DNA of 64,000 nt. Source: an uncultured Methanoregula sp. Lineage in GTDB: Archaea > Halobacteriota > Methanomicrobia > Methanomicrobiales > Methanospirillaceae. Location of the stretch: contig NZ_OY763919.1 of the NCBI RefSeq assembly GCF_963667735.1, forward strand, positions 1 through 64,000. The letters are read 5' to 3'. Of the stretch, positions 28,601 to 36,147 are shown piece by piece (within the stretch, counting starts at the first letter, position 1; each line of letters starts with the position of its first letter). The translations under genes and the position numbers were made by a program. The notes below the pieces were generated by a model. That model was not told the DNA's origin, searched no databases, and worked only from the letters and a program-made list of their open reading frames with translations.

Positions 28601-29627
28601 TATCGCATACACATTGCAAATTGGCGGCGCTGCACCGTTCAACAGAAATCTCACTTCAAGCGGCGTGATCATCAACATGAGCGCCAGTCACTCATGGGTT
28701 CTTGCAAACGGAGGAACGGGGGCTATCAGGATCTTCAGGTACTCTGATACCGGGGCAGTGCAGGTGCTGCCAACTACGTTCGTTGGCACCGATGCGGGAA
28801 GTATTGATTATTTCAGAGCAACTTCAGTGAACGGATTTTCAGAATTCGGGCTCGGTGGAACAAGTACTACCCCCGGTCCTTCCGGAGGCGGGGGCTGGGG
28901 CGGAGACAGCGATGGCCCCGTCAGCATGGTAACCCCGCAGCAGGTACCCGGAACCACCAAAGTAAATGTAGGCGGTGATTCTGCCGTCACACAGGTTGCA
29001 ATTACCGGCACCGGGATCTCCGGAGCCATTGTAACCGGTACCGTAGTCTCCGGGCCGGGACTGAACACTGAGCCACCAACCAGGATGGTTTATGAATATG
29101 TGGATATCACACCGGCACGGTACACCACCATCAGCGAAGCGGTCATATCATTCACGGTGCCGGTCACGTGGCTGACTGAACGCCAACTCACCCCGCCGAA
29201 TGTTGTCATGTACCATCTGGTGGGACAAACATGGGTTGCACTCCCCACAACGCTGGTCAAAGTTGAAAACGGCGTAGCGTATTACACGGCAGCAAGCCCC
29301 GGGTTCTCGCGGTTTGCGATCACCGGACAGGCCGGTGTCACTTCCGGTACACCGCTGGCAACACTTACGCCAGCAGGGCAGACCTTTGGGGATCTGTCAC
29401 CAACAACATCTGGTACCAAAACCCCCACACCCGCTGCGGTTACCGTCAGATCCGTAACAAAGCAGACCACAGCTATACCGGCGGCCTCCCAACCGGCACC
29501 CGCTCTCCCGCTTCCGACGATGGCGATTGTTGGGGGGATCGTTGTGGTGCTTGTCGCGGGAGGTTTCCTGATCCGGCGCTGGTGGATCCGGAGACAGAAC
29601 CCGGCGCTGTTCCGAAATTACGATTAA
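22644..29627 (+). CDS. Giant exported surface protein with beta-propeller, lectin-like, PKD and PGF-pre-PGF regions
   Basis: A 2,327-residue protein. Residues 1-30 form a signal peptide. Residues about 320-760 hold eight FG-GAP-like repeats of the form TATFTG...FGxSVALxSxG..ALxGA...GAAYIF, a probable beta-propeller. Residues about 860-1262 form a domain with an ENLWGNVWQFQDGF motif, like SUMF1/C-type-lectin folds. Six PKD-like domains follow (1264-1850), four of them 100-residue near-identical copies. A PGF-pre-PGF-like region (about 2080-2230) and a C-terminal transmembrane helix (about 2290-2312) with a basic tail anchor it. It is a likely cell-surface adhesin or sheath protein. Confidence 0.9.
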   Translation: MQHNPLTLRQLFILVLGVALITSIVSAADPALHPNLSNTKDPVLSAAAISSPDSPLSGQLMFSYGNSTPAWTLQTVSAGWRARLSSARIATPDSKQALLSTGGTKETRTGGNSTDPFAVIDEKLAPSEAAGLKSLIQNTLHAFSYNEATGDWYARNAANRITFTYTRDGTAKFSGGESAFGLTLLGIGRGDGVSPAGNGHVQAEGRQLNITRPDFTEWYRNNDAGVEQGITIANRPAGSGLLHVGFGLTGNNSLSLKDKKTLILIDASGTPSFEYTGLHAFSSDGRDLPASLATDGTTLSWVVDDTGAVYPVTIDPVVVSASKATATFTGGAGGDIGSFTGGDYFGTSVALNSSGGMALVGAVGNCTAADQAGAAYIFTMPAGGWSGTTSASAATATFTGIGKDDNFGTSVALNNTGGVALIGAPQPNAAGKTGAAYIFTMPAGGWSGTTSASAATATFTGIGDGDSFGNSVALNSKGSVALIGAYHNDATSEKANEGAAYIFTMPTGGWSGTTSASAANATFTGGSWQDQLGNSVALNSSGTMALIGAMNNKTAEMGGAGAAYIFTMPTGGWSGTTSASAANATFTGGARDEALGWSVALSSDGTRALIGADVNDTAGSDAGAAYIFEAPGGVWGGTTSASAANATFTGGASGDRFGYSVALSSDGTRALVGASYNDTADTDAGAAYIFTMPAGGWSGTTSASAATATFTGVGGYQGKDDPYGDILGWSVALNSSGAVALVGATYNQTAGYGAGAAYIFQPPYVPLTATGITTGAAGTAVVDGLKLNPTTTLTNVDLYLGTSNTQITGTKIKTGVASLPASVATTVDGVSLVGKTPGTYYIIACESGTTSILGATTSGVYTVTAAPSIDGVIGFRWNTSDPSPRLYQIDSNGAVIDHNGTWFNDHLPWSGMKTVVVNASNSTPVLYGTNNRGDGLDLTGTYGDVMVEIPKFYTCSTYSNGNFSYWISPTAQEALHYTVAPIFNQRGTGTEAGTAASYYYVGRYDANLVGGKLQSATDKSPNVDMTLGTARTYAENKGAGWGITNVWTLSALRQLFYTEMVTLDSQTAWTGSRGIVDTGGSTPSTSGADGIDAAIYSINATGSGTGVNGKTPVSYRGIENLWGNVWQFQDGFTATTTGSNVINATGLGLTGQATTFASPLGVNDNQSVGALPAEGWQMQLMNADAARPLFLPSSTGGSDATYVSDYYYAPRSESAASPNILQSGGYCDDGGKAGVGALAPSDIASYTYAVVGARLEFRRVLVPVVSFSSRNTSAATNTSSQGWAGVAPFSMVFNDTSTGTPISWVWSATNVTGNNVPFYINTTTVTLANISYEFKTAGNYTIKLNATNSLGSGTSTQVTWVNVSAAPVTPVASFSSTNTSVATNTTSQDWAGVAPFTMVFNDTSTNTPTSWKWGRNNLTVATWEQFSTTNNATQVFVAGNWSVNLTATNSAGSGMSGITWVNVSAAPVTPVASFSSTNTSAATNTTSQGWSGVAPFSMVFNDTSTNSPTAWKWGRNNLTVATWEQFSTTNNATQVFVAGNWSVNLTATNSAGSGISGITWVNVSAAPVTPVASFSSTNTSVATNTTSQGWSGVAPFSMVFNDTSTNSPTAWKWGRNNLTVATWEQFSTTNNATQVFVAGNWSVNLTATNSAGSGISGITWVNVSAAPVTPVASFNSRNTSVATNTTSQGWAGVAPFTMVFNDTSTNSPTAWKWGRNNLTVATWEQFSTTNNATQVFVAGNWSVNLTATNSAGSGISGITWVNVSTSPASPVAGFTGTPLSGTAPLAVTFTDTSTGTPTSWNWVFGDGNTSTIQSPVFTYVTSGYFTVKLTAANAFGSSAKTISQYIAVAAVSRQNSTENKNITQTISSGQTNVNVSTCDPGMTVTNTTTQVLVTNPALGWQKYTFEGANITKNTCYVNISVSNVTMDSTPFTAPLPGLGTVSTSLTIGQNQTTSGTLQQEIIPGANTTVTNAFQLAATNIGLTLGNIAYTLQIGGAAPFNRNLTSSGVIINMSASHSWVLANGGTGAIRIFRYSDTGAVQVLPTTFVGTDAGSIDYFRATSVNGFSEFGLGGTSTTPGPSGGGGWGGDSDGPVSMVTPQQVPGTTKVNVGGDSAVTQVAITGTGISGAIVTGTVVSGPGLNTEPPTRMVYEYVDITPARYTTISEAVISFTVPVTWLTERQLTPPNVVMYHLVGQTWVALPTTLVKVENGVAYYTAASPGFSRFAITGQAGVTSGTPLATLTPAGQTFGDLSPTTSGTKTPTPAAVTVRSVTKQTTAIPAASQPAPALPLPTMAIVGGIVVVLVAGGFLIRRWWIRRQNPALFRNYD
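26761..27960 (+). repeat. Four tandem 300-bp repeats encoding PKD-like domains
   Basis: Units begin at 26761, 27061, 27361 and 27661 and are nearly identical at the DNA level, each coding exactly 100 residues. Long stretches such as GGGGCAGGAACAATCTCAC and GCAACACAGGTATTTGTTGC recur at a constant 300-bp offset. Silent differences are few, indicating recent duplication or ongoing gene conversion. Copy number could change by unequal recombination without breaking the frame. Confidence 0.92.
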
Positions 29628-29831
29628 TTTTTTTTCAAAACTCCAGGGGTTACACTTCCCCTATCGAAAAAATCCGGCCGGGTTGTAATGAAATATGTGT
29701 ATTGAATTGAATAATTACGAATGGTTCTTGTCGGGGATGCAGGCAGGCTGGATCATGATTCCCCGGCTCATTTTCAGGGTAAACCCCCCGGAACCAAACC
29801 TATAAAACGGGCAAAACCTCACGTTTCGACA

Positions 29832-31265
29832 ATGATGGGCGGAGCGATTACACAAAAGCGCGTGTTCGTCGTTATCTGGGCTGTACTGCTGATAACGGCT
29901 ATGTTCCTGGTTGCAGCCTGCGTTTCGGCTGCCTCGCAGGCCGACTACAAGAAGGGTTACGAGATCGGTCTCGAGGCATATACGTACGGCCTGCCACTTC
30001 TTACAACCGACACGACGTTCGAGACCATGACCAGTGTCGATGTCACCGAGGGTGCATTCGGCCCGGTCAACCAGTTCAACAACCAGCGCTCCCTGAACAA
30101 CCCGGGAAACACGGCTGTCGTGGCGCCGGGCTCGAACGGGCTCTCATCGATCGCATGGGTCGACCTGAGCGCAGAGCCGCAGGTCCTCCACGTGCCGGAA
30201 GTGAAGGACCATTTCTTCGTCCTCGGCTTCATCGACCCCTTCACCACCAACATCCTCAACCTCGGCACGGCCAGCGGGACCCTGCCGGGCGATTACGTCA
30301 TCGCGGGCCCCGGCCAGGGTACTCTGCCCATCCCGCAGGGGACCCGGCGCATCAATGTCGATTACAACCGCATCTGGATCATCGGATCGACCCAGCTGAA
30401 AGGCAGCTGGGACATCGCAAATGTCACCCGGATCCAGGACGGTTACACACTTACGCCCCTGAGCAGGTTCGGTACGAATTATACGCCGGTAACCCCGGCA
30501 AATCCCAACACGACTGCCCGGGTTTACACGGTACCGGCCGGGCTTGCATTCTTCGATCTGCTCGGGCAACAGCTTGCACAATTCCCGCCACCGGCGGCCG
30601 ACCAGCCTGCGCTCGCCCGGTTCGCTGAGGTCGGGATCGGGCCCGGCATGTCCCCCTCGCGGAACCCGCACCTGAGCAAAGACACCCTCCGGGGTCTTGA
30701 GGATGCCGCTCGCGCCGGCCCTGCGCAGATCAAAAACGACACCCCGGCCCTGTATCTCGCCAGCTTCGACAAGCACGACGGCTACTGGCTCGGTGGCTTC
30801 GGGCAGTACGGGACAGACTACCGGACGCGTGCGGTCATCAGCCAGGTCGGCCTCGGGGCCTTTGACTCCCACCAGACGATCTTCGCCATGAGCTGGGCAG
30901 ACAACACCAGGAAGCCGCTCAACGGATCGACAGATTATGTCATACACATGACCGCTCCTCCTCCCGCGGACGAGGGCTGGTCGCTGACCGTCTACTCCCT
31001 GAACGGGACCCTGATCCAAAACCCGATCAACCGCTTCCAGTTCAGCGACTCATCGCAGCTCACGCGGAACGCCGATGGCTCGGTGGACATGTACCTGCAG
31101 TCCGTGCAACCATCGGACCCGGCCCGGGTGAACAACTGGCTGCCGACCGCGGACGGGCAGGGATTCGAGATCATCTGGCGGCTCCTGGCCCCCCGGCCGG
31201 CCGAGATTTCGGGCATTCTCAACGGCACGGGCTGGCAGCCGCCTGCAATCACTGCGGTGACGTGA
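29832..31265 (+). CDS. DUF1254/DUF1214 exported protein
   Basis: A 477-residue exported protein with an N-terminal hydrophobic helix ending in LVAACVSA, which could be either a lipobox Cys or a signal-peptidase site. The mature part starts with YEIGLEAYTYGLPLL (DUF1254 region), includes VLHVPEVKDHFFVLGFIDPFTTN, and ends with the DUF1214 domain (WSLTVYSLNGTLIQNPINRF and a WLPTADG block). The function is unknown. ATG 29832 is chosen because the codons before it do not belong to a signal peptide. It is separated from the giant gene by about 200 bp. Confidence 0.85.
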   Translation: MMGGAITQKRVFVVIWAVLLITAMFLVAACVSAASQADYKKGYEIGLEAYTYGLPLLTTDTTFETMTSVDVTEGAFGPVNQFNNQRSLNNPGNTAVVAPGSNGLSSIAWVDLSAEPQVLHVPEVKDHFFVLGFIDPFTTNILNLGTASGTLPGDYVIAGPGQGTLPIPQGTRRINVDYNRIWIIGSTQLKGSWDIANVTRIQDGYTLTPLSRFGTNYTPVTPANPNTTARVYTVPAGLAFFDLLGQQLAQFPPPAADQPALARFAEVGIGPGMSPSRNPHLSKDTLRGLEDAARAGPAQIKNDTPALYLASFDKHDGYWLGGFGQYGTDYRTRAVISQVGLGAFDSHQTIFAMSWADNTRKPLNGSTDYVIHMTAPPPADEGWSLTVYSLNGTLIQNPINRFQFSDSSQLTRNADGSVDMYLQSVQPSDPARVNNWLPTADGQGFEIIWRLLAPRPAEISGILNGTGWQPPAITAVT

Positions 31266-31270
31266 TCGGT

Positions 31271-31385
31271 GAGGGATGGGAACCGGTGGGACCCGGGACC
31301 GGATAGTACCGGACCCGTCGCGAATCTCCGGTAGTAAGGGCACTGAAGAACAGCCGGTACTAACGGGTCGGGAAAGCCATGATGA
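31271..31385. repeat. Short copy of the dispersed repeat (3' module only)
   Basis: Directly after the DUF1254 gene comes GACCCGGGACCGGATAGTAC, CGGACCCGTCGCGAATCTCC, GGTAGTAAGGGCACTGAAGA. These match the terminal module of repeat copies B and C in the same order and spacing. The module can form a hairpin by pairing AGTACCGG with CCGGTA. The HEPN promoter lies immediately downstream. Confidence 0.7.
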
Positions 31386-31442
31386 AACAATATATTCATC
31401 TGACAACATACGCAAGATAGAGATCGGCAAGAGGTATTCGAG

Positions 31443-31832
31443 ATGGCACCGGATTCCGACGAATGGTTCAGGCAGGCACAATACGATATCGGTACCGCAG
31501 AATCACTCGTCTCCGCAGAGCGATATCCCCCGGTAATATTCTTCTGTCATCTTGCTCTGGAAAAAGCTTTGAAAGCATTGTACATGGAAAAATTCCATGA
31601 CAATCCGGATAAGACTCACAGCCTTGTATTCCTGGTTGAAATTCTCGAACTGGAATTACCTCACCAGTACATGGACTCGCTGTTCGTCATCAATCGTATC
31701 GGGATTACCGGACGATATCCCCATAACCTTGATGCGGTTCTCGAACAATATACCAGAGAGAAGACCGAGAAAATAGTTCGCGAGACAAAGGAGATTCTTA
31801 CATGGTTGATGCAAAAGTCCTCGAAGCGGTAA
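31443..31832 (+). CDS. HEPN-domain protein (toxin of HEPN-MNT module)
   Basis: A 129-residue all-helical HEPN protein. Typical features are the N-terminal WFRQAQYDIGTAESL, CHLALEKALKALYM, and the KTHSLVFLVEIL helix; the C-terminus has RYPHNLDAVLEQYTREKT. HEPN proteins partnered with MNT are usually RNases or their regulators. GAGGT lies about seven bases upstream of ATG 31443. It overlaps the MNT gene by 31 bp, the standard toxin-antitoxin arrangement. A DNA relic of a second copy lies at 33714-33794. Confidence 0.9.
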   Translation: MAPDSDEWFRQAQYDIGTAESLVSAERYPPVIFFCHLALEKALKALYMEKFHDNPDKTHSLVFLVEILELELPHQYMDSLFVINRIGITGRYPHNLDAVLEQYTREKTEKIVRETKEILTWLMQKSSKR

Positions 31833-32143
31833 ATTTTTTTGGCGCTGTCGCAAGGAAAAACGGGATCCATATCCACGATCTCATCCTGTTCGGGTCTTTT
31901 GGTCTTGGAACGGCATCTCCCCACAGTGACATCGATATTGCAATCGTCTCTGCTGATTTTACCGGCAGGGATATTTTCGAACGGGCTCTTTTAACGAAAG
32001 ATGCCGAGATCCAGACGGTCAGGAAATTCAAAGTTGCTCTCGATGTGCTCACCCTGACGCCAGAAGAATTCCGGGACCCTGCATCGCTTATTGCCGGCGC
32101 AATCCGGAAAGGAATTGTTGTTCCGATTTCTTCATCTGCCTGA
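31802..32143 (+). CDS. MNT-type nucleotidyltransferase (antitoxin of HEPN-MNT module)
   Basis: A 113-residue minimal nucleotidyltransferase with the signature GSFGLGTASPHSDIDIAIV: Gly-Ser followed by two metal-binding Asp residues. MNT antitoxins neutralise HEPN partners, in characterised cases by adding AMP to the toxin. It starts inside the HEPN gene in another frame, giving tight coupling. The 277 bp after it hold only a GC-rich patch (GCGTTGGGGCGGGGAT at 32199) that resembles the start of the short repeat modules. Confidence 0.9.
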   Translation: MVDAKVLEAVNFFGAVARKNGIHIHDLILFGSFGLGTASPHSDIDIAIVSADFTGRDIFERALLTKDAEIQTVRKFKVALDVLTLTPEEFRDPASLIAGAIRKGIVVPISSSA

Positions 32144-32420
32144 GATCCCCCGGGACCTGGATTCAATCCCGGATTTCTTTCCTGCCGGTCGCATGCGTTG
32201 GGGCGGGGATTTGGATCGTGGGTTTTTTTCTGTGGTATCGGGTTCTGACCGGGAAAAATTCCGGCATGAATGCCCGGCCAAAAAAGGTAAATGCTTACCA
32301 TTTTCCAGGAACTCCCGCTCATGTATTCCGAAGCAGAATGATCAGGGAGGCAGAGCCATCTCCAGAATGTGCCGGATCTGATATTGAATATTTATATGGT
32401 GCACTATCCACAGTCATGGT

Positions 32421-32960
32421 ATGGGAAAGGTCTTTGTCTATATTGCAACCAGTCTCGATGGATTCATCGCCCGCCCGGATGATGATATCTCCTGGCTCGA
32501 TCCCTTCAGCGCCTCAGGCGAGGATTACGGGTACGGGGATTTTATCAAAAACATCGGAACTGCCGTGATGGGAGCCCGGACGTACGAGCAGTCACTCGCC
32601 CATCCGGAACGACTCCTTACCGGCCTGAAAAACTATATTCTCACCAGCAGATCCCTGCCCCTGGCTCCAGGAACCAGTACAGAACTCTGGCACGGTCCGC
32701 TCTCCCACCTCATACAGAAAATCCGGCGGGAATCCGATAAAGATATTTTTATTGTCGGTGGCGGCCAGGTGATCTCCCGGTTTCTTGAGGAAGGGCTTGT
32801 CGATGAGATTCTCCTGTTCATTGTCCCGGTGATCCTGGGGGAGGGGATCCCGCTGTACACGGGTTTCAAGAGAGAGATATCCCTCAAGCTCATCGGGGCA
32901 ACACCGTACCATACGGGAATCGTGAAGCTGCATTTTGTTCCGGATCCGGCACAACGGTAG
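32421..32960 (+). CDS. Dihydrofolate reductase / RibD-C family reductase
   Basis: A 179-residue protein of the RibD C-terminal/DHFR-like family. It begins VFVYIATSLDGFIARPDDD, the standard first strand and loop, and has VMGARTYEQ and IFIVGGGQVISRFLEE, the NADPH-binding glycine motif, and VPVILGEGIPLY near the end. The exact substrate is unknown; bacterial relatives are annotated as general reductases. A TATA-like TATTTATATGG lies just upstream at 32388. Confidence 0.9.
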   Translation: MGKVFVYIATSLDGFIARPDDDISWLDPFSASGEDYGYGDFIKNIGTAVMGARTYEQSLAHPERLLTGLKNYILTSRSLPLAPGTSTELWHGPLSHLIQKIRRESDKDIFIVGGGQVISRFLEEGLVDEILLFIVPVILGEGIPLYTGFKREISLKLIGATPYHTGIVKLHFVPDPAQR

Positions 32961-33035
32961 ATCGTACGATCCGGAATTCCACATACAGGAAAACATTGTA
33001 AGCATGAATATTTCCGGCGGTTTTTTCCTTCATTG

Positions 33036-33160
33036 TGTGGGGCGGGGCCGGGGTTGTGGTGATCGGGCGGACCCGGGGCCGGTTTAGTGCCGGACCTGTC
33101 GTGAATCTCCGGTATTAAGTGCACTGAATAACTCCGGTCCTGGCGGATCGGGAAAACCCG
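33036..33160. repeat. Short copy of the dispersed repeat
   Basis: GTGTGGGGCGGGGCCGGGGT, then GGGCGGACCCGGGGCCGG, TTTAGTGCCGGACCTGTCGT, GAATCTCCGGTATTAAGTGC. It aligns with the 37252 copy and the ends of copies A-C. The hairpin arms TTTAGTGCCGG and CCGGTATTAAG differ from other copies but still pair using G-U wobbles, which hints at a conserved RNA structure. Confidence 0.75.
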
Positions 33161-33183
33161 GTGAGAGACCGTCATAAGGAATT

Positions 33184-33529
33184 GTGTGCGACCGCAAACC
33201 CATTGAAATAAAAGATTCTACCCTTTTCTTAATGGACAGCAATAACGACGACTATCCATCGATGCATTCATGGACGGTTATTACGATTGAAGGATACTGT
33301 ATGCTCAATGTGGGATATGGCTCACATAAAGATCCGTACTGCTATCTGCTCAAACCGGATAGATCGTTTGAACAGGTGAAAAACGATCGATACGATCCAT
33401 CTGCACGTCCTGATCCATGGCCTGCCGATTGCCACCATGCAGTCAGTTCGGATTGCATACCGTGTCGGCATTTTGGATGGTGCGATGTGGATCGACATGC
33501 AAAACAAAAACTTCATCGCAGCCGGATAA
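33184..33529 (+). pseudogene. Probable frameshifted hypothetical gene
   Basis: From GTG 33184 (or ATG 33232) the frame reads a plausible protein up to about SFEQVKNDRY, then becomes rich in Cys, His, Arg and Pro. The +1 frame from about 33390 instead reads TIHLHVLIHGLPIATMQSV, then RIAYRVGILDGAMWIDMQNK, and stops at 33527-33529 after NFIAAG. The two halves may be one gene broken by a frameshift. I do not recognise the family. Confidence 0.3.
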
Positions 33530-33713
33530 ACCGTCCACGAATTAAAAAAATAACCCGGCGGGAAAAACCTAAAGAAAATCGCCTGACGAATACGTCCACA
33601 TTTTGAGATCCTGCCAGCCATGCCAAGAAAATTCCCGTAGTCCCCGGAATTTTCTGATCGTTCCCTGTACGGTTCTGCATGTCGCTCTCCGGGATTATTC
33701 CAGGCACAACCAC

Positions 33714-33794
33714 GGCAGATATGCCTATAACCCTGATGCGGTTCTCGAACATTATCCCAAAGAAAAGACAAAAAAAAAGTTTACGAAACGAATC
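33714..33794 (+). pseudogene. Relic of a second HEPN gene (C-terminal piece)
   Basis: The DNA here encodes GRYAYNPDAVLEHYPKEKTK, matching GRYPHNLDAVLEQYTREKTE of the intact HEPN protein. The match is also visible at DNA level: TGATGCGGTTCTCGAACA is common to both. Neither the HEPN N-terminus nor an MNT gene is present, so this is a remnant of a duplicated or once-transferred HEPN-MNT module. Confidence 0.65.
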
Positions 33795-33845
33795 CAGTTC
33801 GATACCCGGTTCCTTGCTCCGTGTTGTGAGCAGGAGCCGGCCAGC

Positions 33846-34013
33846 TCAGAAGACTTGCATATAGAGATTCGTGGGGGGGTGGACCGTAGCCTGCTGGGAT
33901 GGGAGAATCAAACCGAAGTACGTTGCAAGGGCGAGTATCGTGCCAAGGATCGCGAGGCATACCAGGAATTTCACAAGATTCTTCATCGCATCGGGTTGTA
34001 TTGCTTCAGACAT
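33846..34013 (-). CDS. Small single-pass membrane protein (55 residues)
   Basis: On the minus strand an ATG at 34013 opens a 55-residue frame: MSEAIQPDAMKNLVKF, then a hydrophobic helix (LVCLAILGTILALATYFGLIL), then a short polar tail. A TATA-like TTTATAATTAT sits about 25 bp upstream, consistent with a near-leaderless transcript. The pattern of a short acidic head, one helix and a polar tail is that of a real small membrane protein, but no family can be named and no ribosome-binding site is evident. Confidence 0.5.
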   Translation of the reverse strand: MSEAIQPDAMKNLVKFLVCLAILGTILALATYFGLILPSQQATVHPPTNLYMQVF

Positions 34014-34193
34014 AATTATTCGTTACCCCGGATAATTATAAAGGATACCGTTCGATACATTGCACGGAAATCCGGTTCAATGCCCGGTTCCTTGCTCCGT
34101 GTGGTGGGGCGGGGCTGTCGTCAGGTGATGGTACGGAAGGGCATCCGGGCGATGACCCCAGATACCGGCTGGCTTCTGGCGATATCCCGGCAG

Positions 34194-34612
34194 CACCGGC
34201 TCCCGGATCTCCCCGTTTTTCCGGGAAAAAAACATCGGTTTTTTGGCGCCCGAAGGACCCCGTTTATTTTCGGGCCATAGCGGCCGCCGGCGGGCATCGG
34301 ACTGCGGGACAGGCTGCCGGAGAGCCCGGTTTTTGCGCATTTTCTCACGCCTCTAAATTGCACGGTTTTTTCTCGTTTAAATTCGGTATTTTCGAAAAAA
34401 CACGAGTTTAACGAAGAATTTTTCCGGCGGTTGGCACCATTTCCACTGCCGAATTTTTCCGGGTTTTGGCCCGGAATTCTCTCCGACGTGGGAGGGGGTG
34501 CAGGGGACTTACAGTCTTCACCAGCCGGGAGTGTGTAAAGAGTGGGGCGGACCCGGGACCGGGTTTAGTACCGGACCCGTCGTGAATCTCCGGAACCATG
34601 GGCACTGATAAG
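34194..34612. repeat. Dispersed intergenic repeat, full copy B
   Basis: It contains the same ordered blocks as copy A: CACCGGCTCCCGGATCTCC, TTTATTTTCGGGCCATAGCG, GGACTGCGGGACAGGCTGCC, CTAAATTGCACGGTTTTTTC, CACCATTTCCACTGCCGAAT, CTCCGACGTGGGAGGG, GCAGGGGACTTA, and the terminal module with CCCGGGACCGGGTTTAGTAC and GGGCACTGATAAG. Like copy A it is preceded, from about 34101, by a GGGGCGGGGC patch and a GGGCATCCG stretch. It separates the small membrane protein from the TBP-like genes. Confidence 0.88.
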
Positions 34613-34771
34613 AGACAGGTTTCCGGGAAGCGTCTCCAGAATAACTATGGCTCACAAAAACCATGAACTCGGCAATTTGTGTTTTCATCGTGATTAAGGA
34701 ATACTACGAGGCTAAAATCCGGGTGATATTAACCGATAACAATTTGGGATCATTCTCGCCATCTAACCTTC

Positions 34772-35089
34772 ATGCATGAAAAAAAAATTCAGTCTCCTAA
34801 GATCGAGAACAATGCTGATTCGGATTCCATCTCCGATGCCATTGAGATCGAAGTAATTTCAACGAAAATCCTGAAGGGAGGACCGGCAATCCACACCGTG
34901 TCATCTCTCCTGGTATATCGACAGGATCTTAACCTTTCATCTGAATCTATAGATTACGCCGCTCTGGTGATAACATCCCTTGAAGAGAGAGAAGATGGAT
35001 CGATTTCAATAACTCCTCTCGCTCTTGCAGCTACATCAATGGACCATGTCAGTCAGTTTTCCGGGATTCTTGAGTGGATCCAACTCTAA
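34772..35089 (+). CDS. Half-length TBP-like ORF, a duplicate of the neighbouring TBP start
   Basis: A 105-residue frame whose first 29 residues mirror the downstream TBP paralogue (MHEKKIQSPKIEN versus MSEKKFQTPKIEN, then ISDAIEIEVI versus IADSIDLEML). The roughly 45 bp before both start codons are also nearly the same (ATAACAATTTGGGATCAT... CCATCTAACCTTCATG). The rest could be a diverged single TBP repeat, but the FPG and FSSGK motifs are missing, so DNA binding is doubtful. It may be a decaying duplicate or a TBP-like regulator. Confidence 0.6.
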   Translation: MHEKKIQSPKIENNADSDSISDAIEIEVISTKILKGGPAIHTVSSLLVYRQDLNLSSESIDYAALVITSLEEREDGSISITPLALAATSMDHVSQFSGILEWIQL

Positions 35090-35336
35090 ATCCTTACTCT
35101 GCCCGAGTACGGTGCATGTGCCGGTTCCTGATAAATTGTAAAGAATAAGGTGATTTTTTTGTCTCTTTTCCCGGGATATTGAGTCTCGGAAATACCATTT
35201 TCACAATCTCCGGAGTAGTAGATTCTCATGTTGGCTTGGGACTTTTTATTCTCCATAACTATGTCTTTTTGACCCTGTAAGATTTTGGAATAATTGATCG
35301 ATAACAATTTGGGATCATCATAGCCATCTAACCTTC

Positions 35337-35894
35337 ATGAGTGAAAAAAAATTTCAGACTCCTAAGATCGAGAATATCGTTGGTTCAGGAACTATCGCTG
35401 ATTCCATCGATCTTGAGATGCTTATTGATAAAATGGAAAACTACGAACTCAATAAAAAACGATTTCCTGGTGCAGTATTACGATTGAAAAACCCCAAAAT
35501 CGCGGTACTTGTATTTTCTTCCGGAAAGGTAGTAATAACTGGCGCAAAAAGCCCGGAAGATTTCGTCCGGGGTCAGGAGATTCTCATTCAGAAAATGAAA
35601 AAGGCAGGAGTAATCTGTTATGATATACCTGATCTGGCTGTTACAAATATGGTCTGTTCGTATGACCTCGGAAAGTACATTAACCTGAACAAGGTTGTTA
35701 TCACGCTTAACCTGGAACATATCGAGTATGAACCAGAACAGTTTCCTGGTTTAGTATATCGTATATCAGATCCAAAAATTGTTGCTCTTCTCTTCTCATC
35801 AGGAAAAATAATCCTGACCGGGGGGAAAACTATGGAAGATATCGAGCGAGGAGTTGCATTCCTTGAACAAAAGATAAGTGGTCTTTGTTTTTAA
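35337..35894 (+). CDS. TATA-binding protein paralogue
   Basis: A 185-residue archaeal TBP with both direct repeats. Each keeps the saddle motifs: repeat 1 has FPGAVLRLKNPKIAVLVFSS and GKVVITGAKS, repeat 2 has YEPEQFPGLVYRISDPKI and LLFSSGKIILTGGKT, so the phenylalanines that kink TATA DNA are present. It should recruit TFB and RNA polymerase. Its sequence is more diverged than a housekeeping TBP and it lies in an accessory island, so it is probably an extra, condition-specific TBP. Its promoter region is shared by duplication with the ORF at 34772. Confidence 0.88.
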   Translation: MSEKKFQTPKIENIVGSGTIADSIDLEMLIDKMENYELNKKRFPGAVLRLKNPKIAVLVFSSGKVVITGAKSPEDFVRGQEILIQKMKKAGVICYDIPDLAVTNMVCSYDLGKYINLNKVVITLNLEHIEYEPEQFPGLVYRISDPKIVALLFSSGKIILTGGKTMEDIERGVAFLEQKISGLCF

Positions 35895-36147
35895 TATCTG
35901 ACATTGAAACGGACAGGATCGTGAATTCATGAACTCCGTTATGCAATCGTTGGGAGGCAAAAGTCGGGGGTGCAAGGGGTACAGGAGGTGCCGGATGAAG
36001 GGGAGGGGGTGACCGGATCGGGCGGTCTGCACTGACTGACGGCCTCGGGGCCAGGAGAGGTGACCCCTCTCGCCATCCGGACCCCCCCCTTTAGGCCCTC
36101 CGGGCCGATCCCCCCTCCCCGGCCACCCCCCGGCGCCAAACCCGCAG

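Noticed and set aside
35086..35307. 73-residue minus-strand frame between the half-TBP and TBP genes
   Set aside because: It lies in the AT-rich duplicated promoter region and has no motif or convincing start signal.
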